64,000 nt of DNA from Portunus trituberculatus (GCF_017591435.1 NC_059283.1:10442904-10506903); one strand, 5' to 3'. Shown: positions 1 through 50,384, counted from the first letter of the stretch. Notes: generated from the sequence alone by a model not told the origin. A program made the numbers and translations.

Positions 1-293
1 CTCCTCCTCCTCCTCCTCCTCCTCTTTTTCCTTCATAACAAATCGTCCTCTTCGTCCTCCTCCAATCGTAACAATTCCTCCTTCTCCTCCTTTTACTTCC
101 TAATAATCCTCTTCTTCCTTCTACTTCGAAACAATTGCTTTTCCTCCTCCTCTTCGTCCTCCTCCTCCTCTCTTCCTTCGTAACAGTCTTTCTCCTCCTC
201 CTCCTCCTCCTCCGTAACAGTTGCTCTTCTTCCTCCTCCTCCTCTTCGTCCTCTTCCTCCTCCCTAACAGTGTGCATGCCTCGTTCCCCACAG
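1..293. repeat. Imperfect (CTC/CTT)n block, carboxypeptidase intron
   Basis: Pyrimidine-rich trinucleotide repeats interrupted by several CGTAACA-like spacers. The last bases serve as the acceptor of the exon at 294. Confidence 0.8.
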
Positions 294-24564
<24,271 letters not shown>

Positions 24565-26165
24565 ATGGCTTTTGTCTGTCCCCTTATAGAGTAGACTTGA
24601 CTGATTGTTGTTAGAGTGAATGTTCTTTTTAGTTTTTTTCCTCTTTTTTAATCCAACGCCGTGTAAGTCTTTGGAAGTTTCCGTTAGATGATCATTGTTA
24701 TACCCGTTAGCAGTGTTAAGATGAATATGATGTGATGTAATTGTTATCCTCCGACTGTAGCATTGTTCTTAATGGCGGGAGAGATTCAAAGATACGTACC
24801 TAAATCGTTGTTATCCCCTTGTTCACTCCCATCATCTGGTTCACTGTTATCCGTTCCCTATCCTCCCTACCCTCCCCATCTCGCCCCTGTCAACACTCGC
24901 CGTCAGTAGCTTTGTCCTCAGTGGGAAAGGTTTCGTCGTATGATTTTTAGGCATGATGTTACTGCAGGCGATGTGTCGAGGAGTGAGTCACGTGGCTTTG
25001 TATCATAGGGACCGTGTGGTGATCGTAGTAATGCTGCGTTGGGTTGCATTCCCCGCCACAGCGCCTGGAGGAACGCGAGGCCTGCAGCAATGGATTAGTT
25101 GTAATAGTATGAAGTGTGTTCTTGATCGCAGAGAGGCTAAGTGAAGCGACGGTTGTAGTAGTCATCGAGTAATGTTCAACTGTTATGCATTTCTCACTAC
25201 GTTGTTGTGAACGCGAGAGATTTAATAGAAGCACTGGATTAGTGATAAGATTCTTCAGTTTGTTATTGATCGTAGGGAGACTAAGCAGTGACTGTAGTAT
25301 GGTTCAAGTAATGTCCGATAGTGTTGCATATCCCGTCATATCGAAGGTGACGTGTGAAGCGCTGAATTAGTGGTGAAGTTTGTAGTCTGCCTTGACGCTC
25401 GAGTGGAGCAAACCGTCTCGTTTATTTATCGAGATAGAACACGTCTCACGTAGTACAAGCGTCTGGATGTACATTTGGTCGCTGAGAAGAAAGGCACATT
25501 TAGTAGAGTAAGTACATACGATAAGGGAGTAACGCATGCATATTTCACCCTCAGGTCACCCCTAAGTTATAGCTGTATTGGGTTAACAAAGCAACAAGAC
25601 CCTGCAGAAACACATCGGCCGAATTCTGCCACATTGATGCACTACAGCGACCAGAAAGCACCTCCACTTACTGTGATATTTGAAGGAAAAAAATATCGTT
25701 GAATATTCGGTTAAATTTTTCAAAATTCCAGAGGCATGAGGAGGATCATTTGAGGCTGTGAGTGTCCCAACATGGCACAAGCCAGCCGGTTGTTGTTTCT
25801 TCAAGGTCTCCATTCAGAACCCGTGCAGTGGTGCGTTTTTACTTAAACAGTGACACGTCGTTGCTTTCATATTGTGCATGAAAAGCGAATGAGCGGTGCT
25901 CTGCTCAACTTAACTTGACGGATAGGTCAGTTCCTCCTCGTGGCTGATTTACTAAGATGGCATTTTCAATTTATAAGGAACTTGCATCTCTTCTGGTTTA
26001 TGGAGTGGGTTAAATTTGTTCCGAGAAACTGTATTGTGTTCGTTAAGGAAGAAGACTGGATTCAATGAACACAAGGAAGACTGTTTTTGACTGGTTTACG
26101 AAGATTGCGATTTCATCACTTTAAGAAACCTGCATTTACCAGATAGTCATTACACTGGTTCAGTT

Positions 26166-26171
26166 AATAAA
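26166..26171 (+). terminator. Possible poly(A) signal for the long-tail carboxypeptidase isoform
   Basis: First clear AATAAA downstream of the stop at 24564, implying a 3' UTR of about 1.6 kb. Position alone supports it. Confidence 0.25.
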
Positions 26172-28143
26172 TTCCACATTCGATCCTGTGACCATCAGTT
26201 GCCCTTCCCTCTTACTCTGACATCCCCAGACCTCGAGCACACTTCCTGCTTTGCTCCAATAACCAACTCAACATTCGTTGGCACTTCTTCACTTGTCATT
26301 CTATCTTTAAGTCAAGGAAGGCTGGATTCGGGCTCATAGAATCGTTAAGATCGTCGCAGCTTTAAGCAATAGCGAATCTGATTGGCGCATCAGGACCACA
26401 TCTGCACGTTTGGCTGGTAGTCCGTTGTCGCCGCATTGAGAGGGAAGGGACGCACTCGTTCAAGTTGAGGTGAAGAGTCACGGCCACCGGTTAGGTAGCG
26501 TAGTGGCATTACGGAGGTGAGGTGACAGGTAGACATTCACAAAGCAACTCGTTGTAGTCTGTATAGATATTTATTTTTAGCGTAGTTTCTTCATACCTAC
26601 CACAGGCCTTTTCAAATGCACATCATCCTTTTCTCTGGTGATAAAGACGAAGGAGAGATATATAGACATGAATATATAAGGAGAAAAATCACGCTGCATG
26701 CCTTAATTGTCTGTTACTTTTGACTAATGTGATGTTAGTGTAGGATTAAGTGTGAGCTGTATACTTTATTTATTTATTTATTCAGTCTGGTCTGGAGAAA
26801 GTATCGCTGTGAGCGCCTGGGACCAGTTAACATTAGTTTTGTAACCCTAATTGAAAAGTATTGCGGATGTGTTATAGTACATAATGTTAGACCAATAATG
26901 AATAAGTACCACATTCCCGTTAGTTTTTTAGAACTGTCAGTAAGTAGCAGTGAGATAATAGTGATGTTCTCTCCCTTTATTATTATTATTATTATTATTA
27001 TCATTATTATTATTATCATTATTATTATTATTATTATTATTATCAATGTGTAGATCCATTTCGCATACGTCTGCCTTCCATTAAGCTGCCTTTTCATTGT
27101 TTAGAGCAACGTAGAGGACGCACAAGTCTCGGCACACGAGTCTCTTTGTCAGACAGTCTTATTCAGCGACGTGAAATCCCTGACAAGTCAAAAAAATCCA
27201 TCGTTTTTGGGTCGAGAACTGACATTTTTCTTGCCACGGACAAAGGCCATTTATCAGCTGGAGTGACGGTGATTTCTGCCGACCTGTCTGGAATTATGTC
27301 GCTGGAGGGCCGGCTGTCAGGGAGGCCGGTGCGCTGTGTGTGTGTGTCTCGGCGCCTCGCCCTACAGGTCCGAAGCGAGAAAGCAACCCTTATCGTTATT
27401 GCTGTTAGAAAACGAGACCTGGGTGTGTTCTTTTAGATGTTCATGTGTCCCCGACATGATGTTCGCTGGAGGATCTGGTAAACTGTGATTTTTTTATTAT
27501 ATTACTTAATGTAAGTGTATGTTGATATCTTCCTTTCCTTAGTGCACGTAGCATAATGACCATTTATGCAGAGTGACGTGTCTTCAAGAGGGTTAGGCGA
27601 GTGACATGCGGTGTAGAACGGAATTATTGTCCAGAAGAAAAATTATTTGTTAGAGTTATGCTTGTTGATGCTGTATTGACAGAAATGCTGACCAACTATA
27701 TTTTTACTATAAAATGTCACTGTTTGGTATGTACATGTGTTATTTAAATAGATAATCAACAATACTTGGTCTGCCTTACTTGATTCCCGTAAATGACTCT
27801 AAAAGCTTCGACTTCTTAATGCATTCTTGCTTTCATTCATAGGTAATAGACTTAATCGACACACAGCCAGAGAGGAGGATAAAGTATAGCAAGAGTGCTT
27901 CACTCTTAACTCCAGTGTTTGGCTGCCATGACATGCTGATCATGTGAGGGAAACTTGCACACAAGAGCTCATGTTCTCCAACACTTAGTTCTCGAAATGG
28001 CAATTTATTAAGACCACAGAGATGACAAGCTATCTAGGTTCTCATATGTATATTTCCCGCTGGTAATACAAAACCCTCATTCACCTGTTACTAGAGTCAT
28101 GATAATATCCTTTAAAATGATAATGACTTCCAGTACACCCAAT

Positions 28144-28357
28144 TTAACTCCTTCAGTACCAGAACATGTTTTGATATTTATTCTGCTCACTATTTGGTTA
28201 TTTTATACGGTTTCAGGGACTTATATGGGGATTAAAATAGTAAAGACTCTGGCCATTAATCTTCCCTGACCTCTATAAATCCTTGCTAATATAAATAAGA
28301 TTGTCTAATGATACCCAAATTCGTGGTAAGAATGTGTCCTAGTACTGAAGAGGTTAA
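28144..28357. mobile_element. TTAA-flanked MITE, copy 7
   Basis: TTAACTCCTTCAGTACCAGA at the left and AGTACTGAAGAGGTTAA at the right; same orientation as copy 1. Confidence 0.75.
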
Positions 28358-28436
28358 AGTACTCGAGGTATGCAAAAAGGTTTGGAAACTCTGTGCCTTG
28401 ACCTTTGGATCAGCCGTCTTACTCCCACGCGGCGTG

Positions 28437-28491
28437 ATGGCAGACGAGGCGAAGACGACTCTAGGAAACCTTTACCATCGAAGGTCACCAG
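28437..28491 (+). other. Exon-like ATG segment with a consensus donor
   Basis: ATG in a good context (G at -3 and +4), 18 codons (MADEAKTTLGNLYHRRSP), then CACCAG|GTAAGT. It ends with one spare base, as exon 1 of the PGAP6-like gene does, so it could splice to 31369. It carries no signal peptide, which argues against a normal PGAP6 start. Confidence 0.2.
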
Positions 28492-28736
28492 GTAAGTGAC
28501 GCGAGAAAACTGGTCTGACGAGTTGGCGGAGCATCTCTTCTTGTAAACCTTATGGTGCAATGCGTTAAGTTTGCTTTTACCTGATTCTTTTCCTAGTATC
28601 ATTTTCCATATGTGTATTTATTATCTATTTTTCGCAGTCCATACCGCGCTTGGACTTATTTTTTCCCTGCATTGCTTTAAATTCATACACTTATTTACCT
28701 TGTCTCATACTATATCTTGACATTGTTTAACTCCTT

Positions 28737-28943
28737 CAGTACCATGATGCGTTTTCATATTTATACTGCTTACTATTTGGTGATTTTATACAGCTTCAGA
28801 AACTCATGTGGGTATCAGAAAAGTGAATTAAGACTCTAACCATTAATCTGTTGACCTCTATAGACCCTTCCTGATGTCAATAAAATGGTGTAATCATACG
28901 CAAATCTCAAGGTAAAGATGTGTGCCATTATTGAAGGGGTTAA
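28737..28943. mobile_element. TTAA-flanked MITE, copy 8
   Basis: TTAACTCCTTCAGTACCATG at the left and ATTGAAGGGGTTAA at the right; same orientation as copy 7, 380 bases away. Confidence 0.75.
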
Positions 28944-29384
28944 AACTGCCACGGTTCTTGTTATAGCCACAGCCAAATGAATGTAGTCAGGATGTATCTT
29001 ATTTTTATAAGGAGAACCATGAGAATCAGGCACAATATAATGGAAATCTGTCGAAGTCACTTGATAACTATAGAGATCCAATAGTAATTTAATTTTTCCT
29101 GTGATTATTGTACCGTTTGCTTTTTTTTTTTTTTTTGAAAAAATCTATATACGAAGTGAACTAAAAATAATTCTGTTATTACGTAGTTTCCTTTATGAGC
29201 AAGGGAGCGTCATGGAATTAACAAAGCCCACATAGGAGAGATAAACCCATACGTCACTAAATTACAAAAAAAGTCACACAAATCCTGGAAATGAAGCAAT
29301 GAATTCAATCTCATCTCTGCGGACACAAAGACCTCTGTACAACAAAGCACGACGTCACAGTGAGACATAACACGCAGTCCTGCC

Positions 29385-29392
29385 TATAAATA
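29385..29392 (+). promoter_or_regulatory. TATA box of the PGAP6-like gene
   Basis: TATAAATA lies 75 bases before the proposed start codon. A start site about 30 bases downstream would fall near 29410-29416, in a pyrimidine-rich TCTCA context. That leaves a leader of about 45 bases holding an out-of-frame ATG at 29420. Confidence 0.5.
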
Positions 29393-29459
29393 CCGTTTTC
29401 TTTCCCTCGGTCTCAAGCAATGGCAGCTGTCGAGGGTCAGCTGTTGCATCTACTTGACC

Positions 29460-41734
<12,275 letters not shown>

Positions 41735-42292
41735 CGTTTGTACGTACGTGCAGCTATCCAGTCATCTCTCATCCCTCATGTAAGGCAGCCGGCACCAGGC
41801 AGCTGGTGTGTGTTCGGGATGCTGGACGTTCCTTCTCCTTTACGGTGACTTGCAGACTAACTACTATCTATAAACACTAATTTTGATTGTTACAAACTGG
41901 ATAATTTTTTCCTTTGTCCCATTTTCTGAATGAAGGCCATTTTTTTAATGGGAATATTTTTATCTGAAAATATAAAAGATTCTTTAAACGTTTATTAAAT
42001 TTTGAGTATTTGAAGATATCACTTTAATGAAATTTCATAATTGCATTTAATGCATGATTTTTTCTTTAAATTAAAAAATTAATCTAGAATTGTTATGTAT
42101 CACAATTGAGATGACTTTCACTTGGGAGGTGCTACCCTGATGTTAGATGTTGGCCTGACGTATGGCATCTCCCTTCCTCTTCCATTACTGCCCCATTCCT
42201 CGCACCATCATTTGCCACGACTGGTTTATGTGGAATATTTACAAGACAAAATGATGAAGGAATGTATGGTATCCAGAACACACCTAAAGATA

Positions 42293-42298
42293 AATAAA
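42293..42298 (+). terminator. Poly(A) signal of the PGAP6-like gene
   Basis: AATAAA about 560 bases after the TAG at 41732-41734 and the first good one downstream. A longer 3' UTR is possible. Confidence 0.4.
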
Positions 42299-44515
42299 TG
42301 GCTTTACAGTGAATCTGAAAAGTTCAGTCTCAGTTTGCAGAATTTTGAACGACTTAAACATTCATATGAGATTGACTTACTTTTTAAAGGTCCTCTATTC
42401 TCATTCCAAGTAAATTGTTCAAAACTTTGTCTAACTTTTCTGTATTTTTCTGCCTCGTTACAGTGCAGGTGGTGGTAGTCTGTTTGGTAGTGGGTGGCCC
42501 ATATCATGTTTGTGTATATGGTACAAAGTTGTGAATGGTCAGAGGTGTGATCTATACTTGGCATTCCAAGTGAAAATAATTCCTTGTCCGATTTCATGTG
42601 CTCTGAGAGGCCTTCAACAGTGTTTTCAGAATTTTTAGAGAAAATAGTTATGTACTTGCAGAAAATTGTGAAGAGAAGAGTGTACTTTTGTAGTCCCTTG
42701 TGGTTTTGATGTGAGACTTAGACCACTAGTTTGTGAGAATAAGTTGTGATGGACCCTAGACTTTAGACATTTTGATGGTGATAAATTTTAAGCTTTGAGA
42801 TGGAGTGAATGTCAGTTGTGAGGAAGAAAGATAAGCTGAATTTGTCTGAAAGAAATTAATAGTTTAAAAAGTAAGGAGATGGAACTTAGACAAGAAATGT
42901 TAAGATGAGAGATTGTTGGATATGACAAAAGGGCCTTTAAGGCTGTATCACAATGTAGCACACTGTAAATGTGCTAAGGGAGCAAAATATGCATTGTGTT
43001 GTATGTTTGGGTAGAGCAGCATTGCTGATCATATTAACAAGAAAAGGCATAATTCAGGAATTTTATTCCAAATTTTGTATTCAGGGACACATAATCTCAG
43101 ACAAGAATTGATAATTTTTAAGAAAGCGTGATTGTTTGATGCCACATTGCCTGCTGTGTCGTGCTGTCATAAGCACTTTTGTGTGGCAGACAATTTATTT
43201 AATAGATGCTATCGGATTCTATATGATTGATCTTTTTACCAACATATTATGCCTGTAGAACTTCACCCAGTCAGTGGAGCACAGTCCAGGTACACAGGTT
43301 TACCTTCAAAGGTAAAAAGGTACATCATGGTACATTATAGGAAAATCTGTCTTTTAAAGCAGGAATTTCCTCTGAGTGGGAATCTATAAGAATATTTTAT
43401 AGATAAGGATGTCAGAATATTTGTTGAGATTAACATATGTATATGGGTAGCATTTTGGTGGATATTAAGATATTCAGAGACTTTTGGTGGAGTATGATCT
43501 CATTTTATAGTCAGGGCTGACTGCTTAGTTGTAGAATTTTTCTCAACTTGTGTTGAGAAATGGTGTTGGGTGAAGAGATGCATCAATAACCCATTAGTGT
43601 TGTTCTTTTGTATTGTCAAAAAAAGAACATGGAAAACTGCAGTTTGTAAAGAACACTGAAGATGAAAACCATTATCATGATATTGATTGAGAATAACTTT
43701 GTTTTTGAGGTTTACACATTTGATACCAATCATCATGCCTCATCAGTATGATGGAGAAAATAAGATTATTCTAAGACATCACAGTAATCAGTAATTGTAA
43801 TGCCTTACTCCCTCTGAAGGGAGATGAGCTTGGCAGACAAAGCCACAGTCCTGCCTTCCAATGCACAAATGCATTTAGTTCATGTCACATAATGAAAATC
43901 TTGACCATCTCATCTTGATCCCTTCCATATATCCAAACCATGTGCAAACATTCCATTTCAAGCAGTCATTTTGTAAACTTTAGAGACTAAGGTACCTTCC
44001 ATCAATATCAAGGTTACTTTGTCTTCTGTACATTGTGTAGCTTTTGCCTTTCATAGTAGTCATCTTCAGCTGCATATGTGTAGACTTCATATAGGTAGAT
44101 TGATAGATTTTGATGTACTTATAATATATAAGAGTATATTTCAATGGATTAACAAGTCTCAGCTATATATTGAGGTGCCTTCTCACACCTGGTGCACTAA
44201 AGTCTAATCACTTTACCATGTCATGTCAGGTGATCAGCATGAGTCACTCCTGTGTAAAGCTTTAAGGAGAATGTCATGTCTGACTGTATAATTAGGTTGA
44301 TAGGAGATTTGTGTGTGAATGAAGCAGAAAAAGGTGCAGTGTATGCTGTTTTTCAAACATTAATATGTACCAGCCATACATACCTGCATATTGCTGAGAA
44401 TTGCTGCAAGATCTGTCACAGCACTGTACATTTATATGACAAAGTGTTCAATAGATTTCACAAATGAAGGGCATTGTGTGTGTAGCAGCTGATACTGACT
44501 GCTGCAGTCTCTGTG

Positions 44516-44572
<57 letters not shown>

Positions 44573-46058
44573 TGTGTGTGACAGAATCCTCAACAGAACA
44601 ATCTGTGATTGAGAGAAATCTCACAGTATTATATATAGACCACCTGTGCGCCTGATAAGGTACTTAACACTATGCCTTGGGACAGGAATCTTGATACTCT
44701 TGTCACGTGAAGCACCTCGTTAGCTGCCAGTTGTCAGCACAATGTAATGCAAGCAACTTTCATAACTCATTGTCAGCAAGAAAATTTCCTGTATTAAAGA
44801 TTCTTTTTCTAATTATTACTGAGGAAGGTAAAACGAAGCTTTTCAGTACAGAAAACAGTACAGAAAAATGCGTATCTTAATTTATGAGCTAAATAGAACA
44901 GAGCTCTTTGTACTTTAAGCAACAATCTGTTTGCAAATAAGAAAAGAAATAATTGTTTTGTCAAAACCATCATTTCAAGAACATCACTTCCATAATGCCA
45001 GATGTTACTGATATATACACACATGAGGATTGCCATACTTATGTCTGCTTTACAAACTAGATCAGCCTTTCTCTTCACAACACTGAGTAACACTATGTAG
45101 TTATGAGCAACACTTGAGTAACACTATGTAGTTATGAGCATTGGCAGCAACGAGCTTGCATTAGAACAGCCTTGAATGTTGGCAGCTATGAGGTGCAGCT
45201 AATATTTGCACTAACAAGCAACTATCACAGAAATTTGCTGAGCCAGACAGCTGCTGCTGCTGCTGCTGCATATGAAAGCTTTCATAAAAAAAGAATAAAT
45301 AAAAAAAATAAATAATAAGTTGTCACAACTGATCTCCTGAATTAGTTACCTCATGAGAAAAATTCCTTATATTGTCAGAACACAGAAAAATGGCCAAGGC
45401 AATATAAGTACATTAAACTGTCTCATAGTGAAGTTTACTCTGGAATAGTATGAGTTTTTATTGTATTTAGGAAGCTTTTTTTTAAGTGCAACTAAGAAAA
45501 ACATTTTTTTTTTTTTCTTGTCTTGTCTTGCTAAGTACTGCTTCACAGACATACATAAAGAAAAAAGTCCCTGTTTCTAAGTGTACATGTTAATATGCAG
45601 GCCATTCTTGCCTGGACTGCCTCAAACAACCTTGGCATTTATGTACCTTTATCAGGAGGACTTGTGGTCTGTCACTTTGTATGACATCTTTCCTGTTGTG
45701 TGTGGTGTGCTGCTACTGCTGCCCTTGTATTACTGTTGTTTGCACCTCACTTGTTTGGGAAACAAGTGCATTGAAATGTTGCTACAGGTGCCATTTTTCA
45801 CAAAGGTTCATGGTCCCTTGTGCCATTTGAGTGTGGCAGAAGCATGGAACTCTCTCAGTATCAACATAGCATACTGAAGGTTCTGCTTTGCTTATTATTT
45901 AAGAAATAACATTATTGATCTAGTCATTAGCATTATGTCCTGTAGTTTGTCACTTCATGATAGTGAATAACATCTATGTTATAGCAGAGTACTTTTCTAG
46001 AAGTTCAAATCACTGCCATAGAAATATTCTTGTTGCACACAGTATGAGTTTGGGAAAA

Positions 46059-46164
<106 letters not shown>

Positions 46165-46850
46165 TCAGGGCTCTGAATGTTCCCAACAGAGGATATGCTT
46201 GTGGAAACTCATGTGCACAGCTAATGAAGCACTGCAGTAACATTGTGTAATGGAACAAAACCCTTCCATAATTCATAAATAGACATGATTGTGAAAAAAA
46301 AATTGACAAAGACAATTTTTTAAGGTGTACACGATTTACAAAAACCCATTAAAAAGTCCTGTTATGCCCCCATGGCATAGCACTATTGTATGTACCTTTG
46401 GTGGCTATTAATATATACTGTTTCACACTGTAAGAAGATATTTTTCTCTGTGTCCGTACTCATAGTGAATTTATATCTGTATAAAAAAGAACACTGATTC
46501 ACGCAGTATATACATATATTAAAAATTATATTGAAGTTGTTTCTTTGAATCTGCCTTCTGCAGTGATTTTTTTTTTATCATTATGATAATACTTTTAAAT
46601 ATATTTACTAAAGTCATTCATAGAAGTTGGAGGCAGGCTCAATTCTGCCATTGTGTGAGGCTGAGGACCAGAAATATGCTAATTGTAGCATGACTTGGTT
46701 TCTTCATTGTAAGTGGAATAAGAAGATAATATATGGAACAAAGTTTCCCTTCCATCTGCATGAAACAATATTCTTGTGCAGCAAGTATATTCCTTCTTGA
46801 CACTGCCCGTGCGAGTGCCCAGCCTTTCCCTCACCCCATTCCTCTCCCAG

Positions 46851-47079
46851 TCACCCAAAGCAAACTAAAGTGAGGAGTGTTCACAGGGTTTTAGTGGAGG
46901 GAATGAGTGTGCTGTCTCACCACCTGGCTATTGCCACCATTATTGCCAACCTGGAGAGGCTGGGCATGTTGACACAGAACCACTACAGCAACACAAAGCA
47001 CCTCAACACCGGCCAGGAGTATGATGCACTTCTCAGCAGTACTGCATTTCTCCAAGTGTTGAGGTTGCAGGGGGTGTGA
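46851..47079 (+). CDS. Candidate orphan terminal exon, unknown protein
   Basis: A strong acceptor (CCCATTCCTCTCCCAG) precedes an open frame of 75 codons ending TGA, with a protein-like composition: VLVEGMSVLSHHLAIATIIA (46888 on), NLERLGMLTQ, TGQEYDALLSSTAFLQVLRL. An internal ATG lies at 46903 and an AATAAA at about 47295. I do not recognise the family. It could be the last exon of an unseen gene or a decayed insertion. Confidence 0.3.
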
Positions 47080-47649
47080 GACAGGAGAGGAGAGATATTA
47101 GTGTTGTGGTGGTGAGGGAAGAGATACAGGGAGCAGGGAAGGGAAGTCACTAAGGGAGGTGAAGGAGATAGTGGAGAAAGAAAGGAGGGAATGGTAGAGA
47201 CTATTCATTTTTCTCATGAATAATGATAAAACTAATAATTTTCCTTGCATCAACATTTGCCATTCATAAAACTAATACTTTCCCTCCTAACCATAAATAA
47301 AAAAAACATTTTCCCTCCTAAACATTCATAAAACTAGTAATTCTATCACAAGCAGCAATAAACATTTCAATTATTTTTTGTTTTTTTTTTCCTTCCAGTA
47401 ACACGAAACTTTGTAGTTCTCTTCTATTTTCCTCCAAGATGTAAGTTTACTTTTTTTTTTTTTTTTTTACGTATCCAGTTGTGTTGATCCGGCCTTGTCC
47501 ATCTTTAACTTATAAGTGAAATATTAGTGCACAAGATTAGTGTCAGAGTAATATTATGTAGTAGTAGCAGTAGCAGTATTAGCAAGAATGACAGTAAAAT
47601 GTTATACGCAGCCTTACTTACTTACTCTATGTTTATCATTTGCTCACAA

Positions 47650-48665
47650 GAATACAACGAGACCTGGACAGGCTGATAGCATGGGCAGACAGTGGCAGAT
47701 GGAGTTTAATTCTGAAAAGTGTCAGGTTATGCATTTAGGTAAAGACAACACAAACTTTAGCTATGAGATGGAGGGATGTTGGCTAGAGGCAGTAGAGGAG
47801 GAAAAGGATTTAGGAGTAGTGATAGACAGGACTATGAAATTTTCAAAGCATTGTTTAGAAGCAAGAAATAGGGCAAATAGGATCCTGGGTTTTATAAATA
47901 GAAATGTTAGTTATAAAAGTAAGGAAGTGGTGCATAGCTTATATAATTCCTATGTTAGGCCCCATTTAGAGTATTGCATACAGGCCTGGTCACCCCATTA
48001 TAGGCAGGATATCAACATGTTAGAAGCAGTTCAGAGAAGAGCAACTAGGATGATACCAGCATTAAAGCGCCTGGAGTATAGAGATAGATTAAAGGAATTA
48101 AACATGTTTTCATTTGAGAGGAGATGTATAAGAGGGATATGATAGAGTTATTTAAAATGTTCTCAGATACAAACTACATAGATGTGAGATCTTTCTTTAC
48201 CTTAGAGGAGGGAAGTAGGACTAGAAATCATGGCAGGAAGATTAGAAAGCAAGGCTGCAGGTTAGATATAAGAAAATATTTCTTTAGTCATAGGGTGGTA
48301 GACTTCTGGAATGCATTGCCAGAGAGGGTTGTAAATAGCACTAGTTTGACAATGTTTAAAAAACAGATTAGATAAGCACTTAGATTTATTAGATTTATAA
48401 TTATGTATAGCGCTGCATGATAGTTAGAAATTTACTATAGTTAAACAAGACATGATCCCCATGTATGGGGATCACAGATTGTAGAGGAATTCGCTGCAGG
48501 ACTTAGCCCTCTTAATGGGCCAAATATTTAGAATTAGTATATGATGTATTGTGTACTTGTAAGTGTATCTTTAAGTACTGATGACGAGGTCGCTGTGCAA
48601 CTGATACAGGATAACCTAGATGGGCCCTGGTGGCCCTTTGTTATCCTATTATTTATGTTATGTAA
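47650..48665 (+). mobile_element. CR1-like LINE fragment, 3' part
   Basis: Encodes the end of a reverse transcriptase and its C-terminal region in two main frames: WQMEFNSEKCQVMHLG, EEEKDLGVVIDRTMKFSKH, YVRPHLEYCIQAWSPHY, LEAVQRRATRMIPAL, then after a frameshift near 48125 FFSHRVVDFWNALPERVVNS. The 3' UTR (GATGGGCCCTGGTGGCCCTT, ending in TATGT-type repeats) recurs alone at 53026-53115. No YADD box remains, so the element is 5'-truncated. Confidence 0.8.
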
Positions 48666-49611
48666 CACTTTTCTTGTAAGATGTGTCATGTGTCAAGCAT
48701 TCAGAAATGTACCACCATTGCGTGTTTTGGCTGAGCTTTTTAACCTGCGATGACTTGATATTCATTATTGTATAAGAATTTTAATCTAAGAGAGACAAGA
48801 AAAGAAATCATGCAGTGGTTTTGATGTTTGTGGTTTAATCTTGGTCTCCGTTGGTGCGCGTCCAGTGAAAATGACTCAACAGTCAACACTCACTAATCAT
48901 CAGTCATCACAGTTTACAGTGAGCCTCGGTGCTGGAAGGGAGCAAGGCGAGAGTCCTGGATTATTTAAGGATTTCCTTCCTACTTCTGCGGTAATGCTTT
49001 GATAGTGTGCAATATTTAACGACTTAACCTGTATTATGGAGAAAAAGATAAGCTGTATGCGGAAAGCAGTGGAAATGAACAGGAAAAGCAGCCAAGATGA
49101 AACAGACGAAATGAAAGAAAATTATTTATCGATGACATTAGCCACAGTGAAGACGATAGTGCAGTAGCGTGTGGCTTGACAGTAAAGTAAGCTTCACTTG
49201 ATATACGTGGTTGAAGGTGGAAGGTGGGTGTGTATTGGCAGGGCAGGATAGCGGCCCGGGTACTGACTTCACTACCAAACATAAGGATTCATGCATATAA
49301 CTCATTTCACGGTCATTAGTCGTCACTACGAACTCTAACCATCCCTCCCTAACCTCCAGGACAAGATATCAATGAATTAACCCGAGTTGAAAGTGAAAAA
49401 CCCCAATGTAAACAAAAGGTCATCTCAGGCCGCTCCTATTTATCGGCCATTATCTGCGTATCTCTTATTCATTACAAGCCAGACATGTCATAAGACGAAG
49501 CTTCCAACCTGTGCTTTCACGTCATCCCGTCAAATATATCCGCTATTGCCTGGTGTCCGTGTGGTGAAGTTGTTAAAGTGAGTTAAGTGGCATCTGGCCT
49601 CCGCTGATGCC

Positions 49612-49624
49612 GCCGCCATCTTGG
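49612..49624 (-). promoter_or_regulatory. YY1-like site in a GC-rich patch
   Basis: GCCGCCATCTTGG (reverse complement CCAAGATGGCGGC) matches the YY1 consensus, often found just downstream of start sites. A donor-like CAG|GTCGGT follows at 49644. Confidence 0.4.
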
Positions 49625-50308
49625 AATGGTTCGCCTGGGGCAGGTCGGTAACACTTTTTCCTATATTTCTCTCACCATTTATTTAAGGGGTTTAAGTGGT
49701 TTGTATGTTTGTAGATGATAGATATTAATGTTTTAAGTATTTCTTATACTTGTGCTAGGTGGAACACGTTGGTTTTGTGGGTGTTCCGATGTAGGTAAGT
49801 GTTGTGTTTCCGGTGGTATTTTTTCATAACAGCGAATAGTGATTTTTTATTAGAGTTTGTAGGTAAGATGTCATTGCTTCAAAACATCGTATTTTATATT
49901 TAGACTTTAAATTCCTGTTTGAGTTAAATATGTAGACATTAATGGATCTGTAGTTCCGTTGAAAGTATAAATGTTTAGCTACGTTTTCGGCTGTTTTTCA
50001 TATTATTTCGACTTCAACCTAATTATAAAGTATTTATGAAAGTGGTTCATATGTTTTTATATGTTTGAATTCCTGTGAGATTAAAATTTGTGAGCTGTAG
50101 AATTGTATTTAATTTAATCAATGTCTCAACACTTTTATATATTATCTATTGAAATATTTTATTTACTGGTCAGGCTTGGTGACTTTTGTTATTTTGGGTA
50201 AGAGTTAAAAAATATTCTGAATCTAAATATATAAAGGAGTCTAGTCTACGTGCAGTATTTAAAGTTTCGATTTTGAAATTAAAATATGTAACGTATTTTT
50301 CGAGCCTG

Positions 50309-50347
50309 TGACGTCACGAGCTCCTGGGCGGGAAAGCTGTGACGTCA
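50309..50347. promoter_or_regulatory. Twin CRE sites flanking an E2F-like site
   Basis: Two perfect TGACGTCA palindromes (50309-50316 and 50340-50347) lie on either side of GGGCGGGAAA (50326-50335), followed by a GC-rich stretch and CGCCATATTTAA. The arrangement resembles a TATA-less promoter, but no transcript can be assigned to it from the sequence. Confidence 0.45.
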
Positions 50348-50384
50348 TCAGGCCAAGCGCTCCCCGCCCGACGCCCGGCCAAGC

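Larger units (their letters stand above)
24565..29384. other. Carboxypeptidase 3' UTR and intergenic region
   Basis: Mostly unique AT-rich sequence. It includes (ATT)n at 26979-27042, two MITE copies (28144-28357, 28737-28943) and an exon-like ATG segment (28437-28491). Short open frames here, including 96 codons at 27146, show no recognisable protein. Confidence 0.6.

Noticed and set aside
27146..27436. A 96-codon open frame on the plus strand
   Set aside because: No recognisable motif, no splice or promoter context; a chance frame in GC-richer sequence.
45581..45877. A 98-codon hydrophobic open frame
   Set aside because: No family match recognised, no convincing splice sites and no neighbouring exons in phase.
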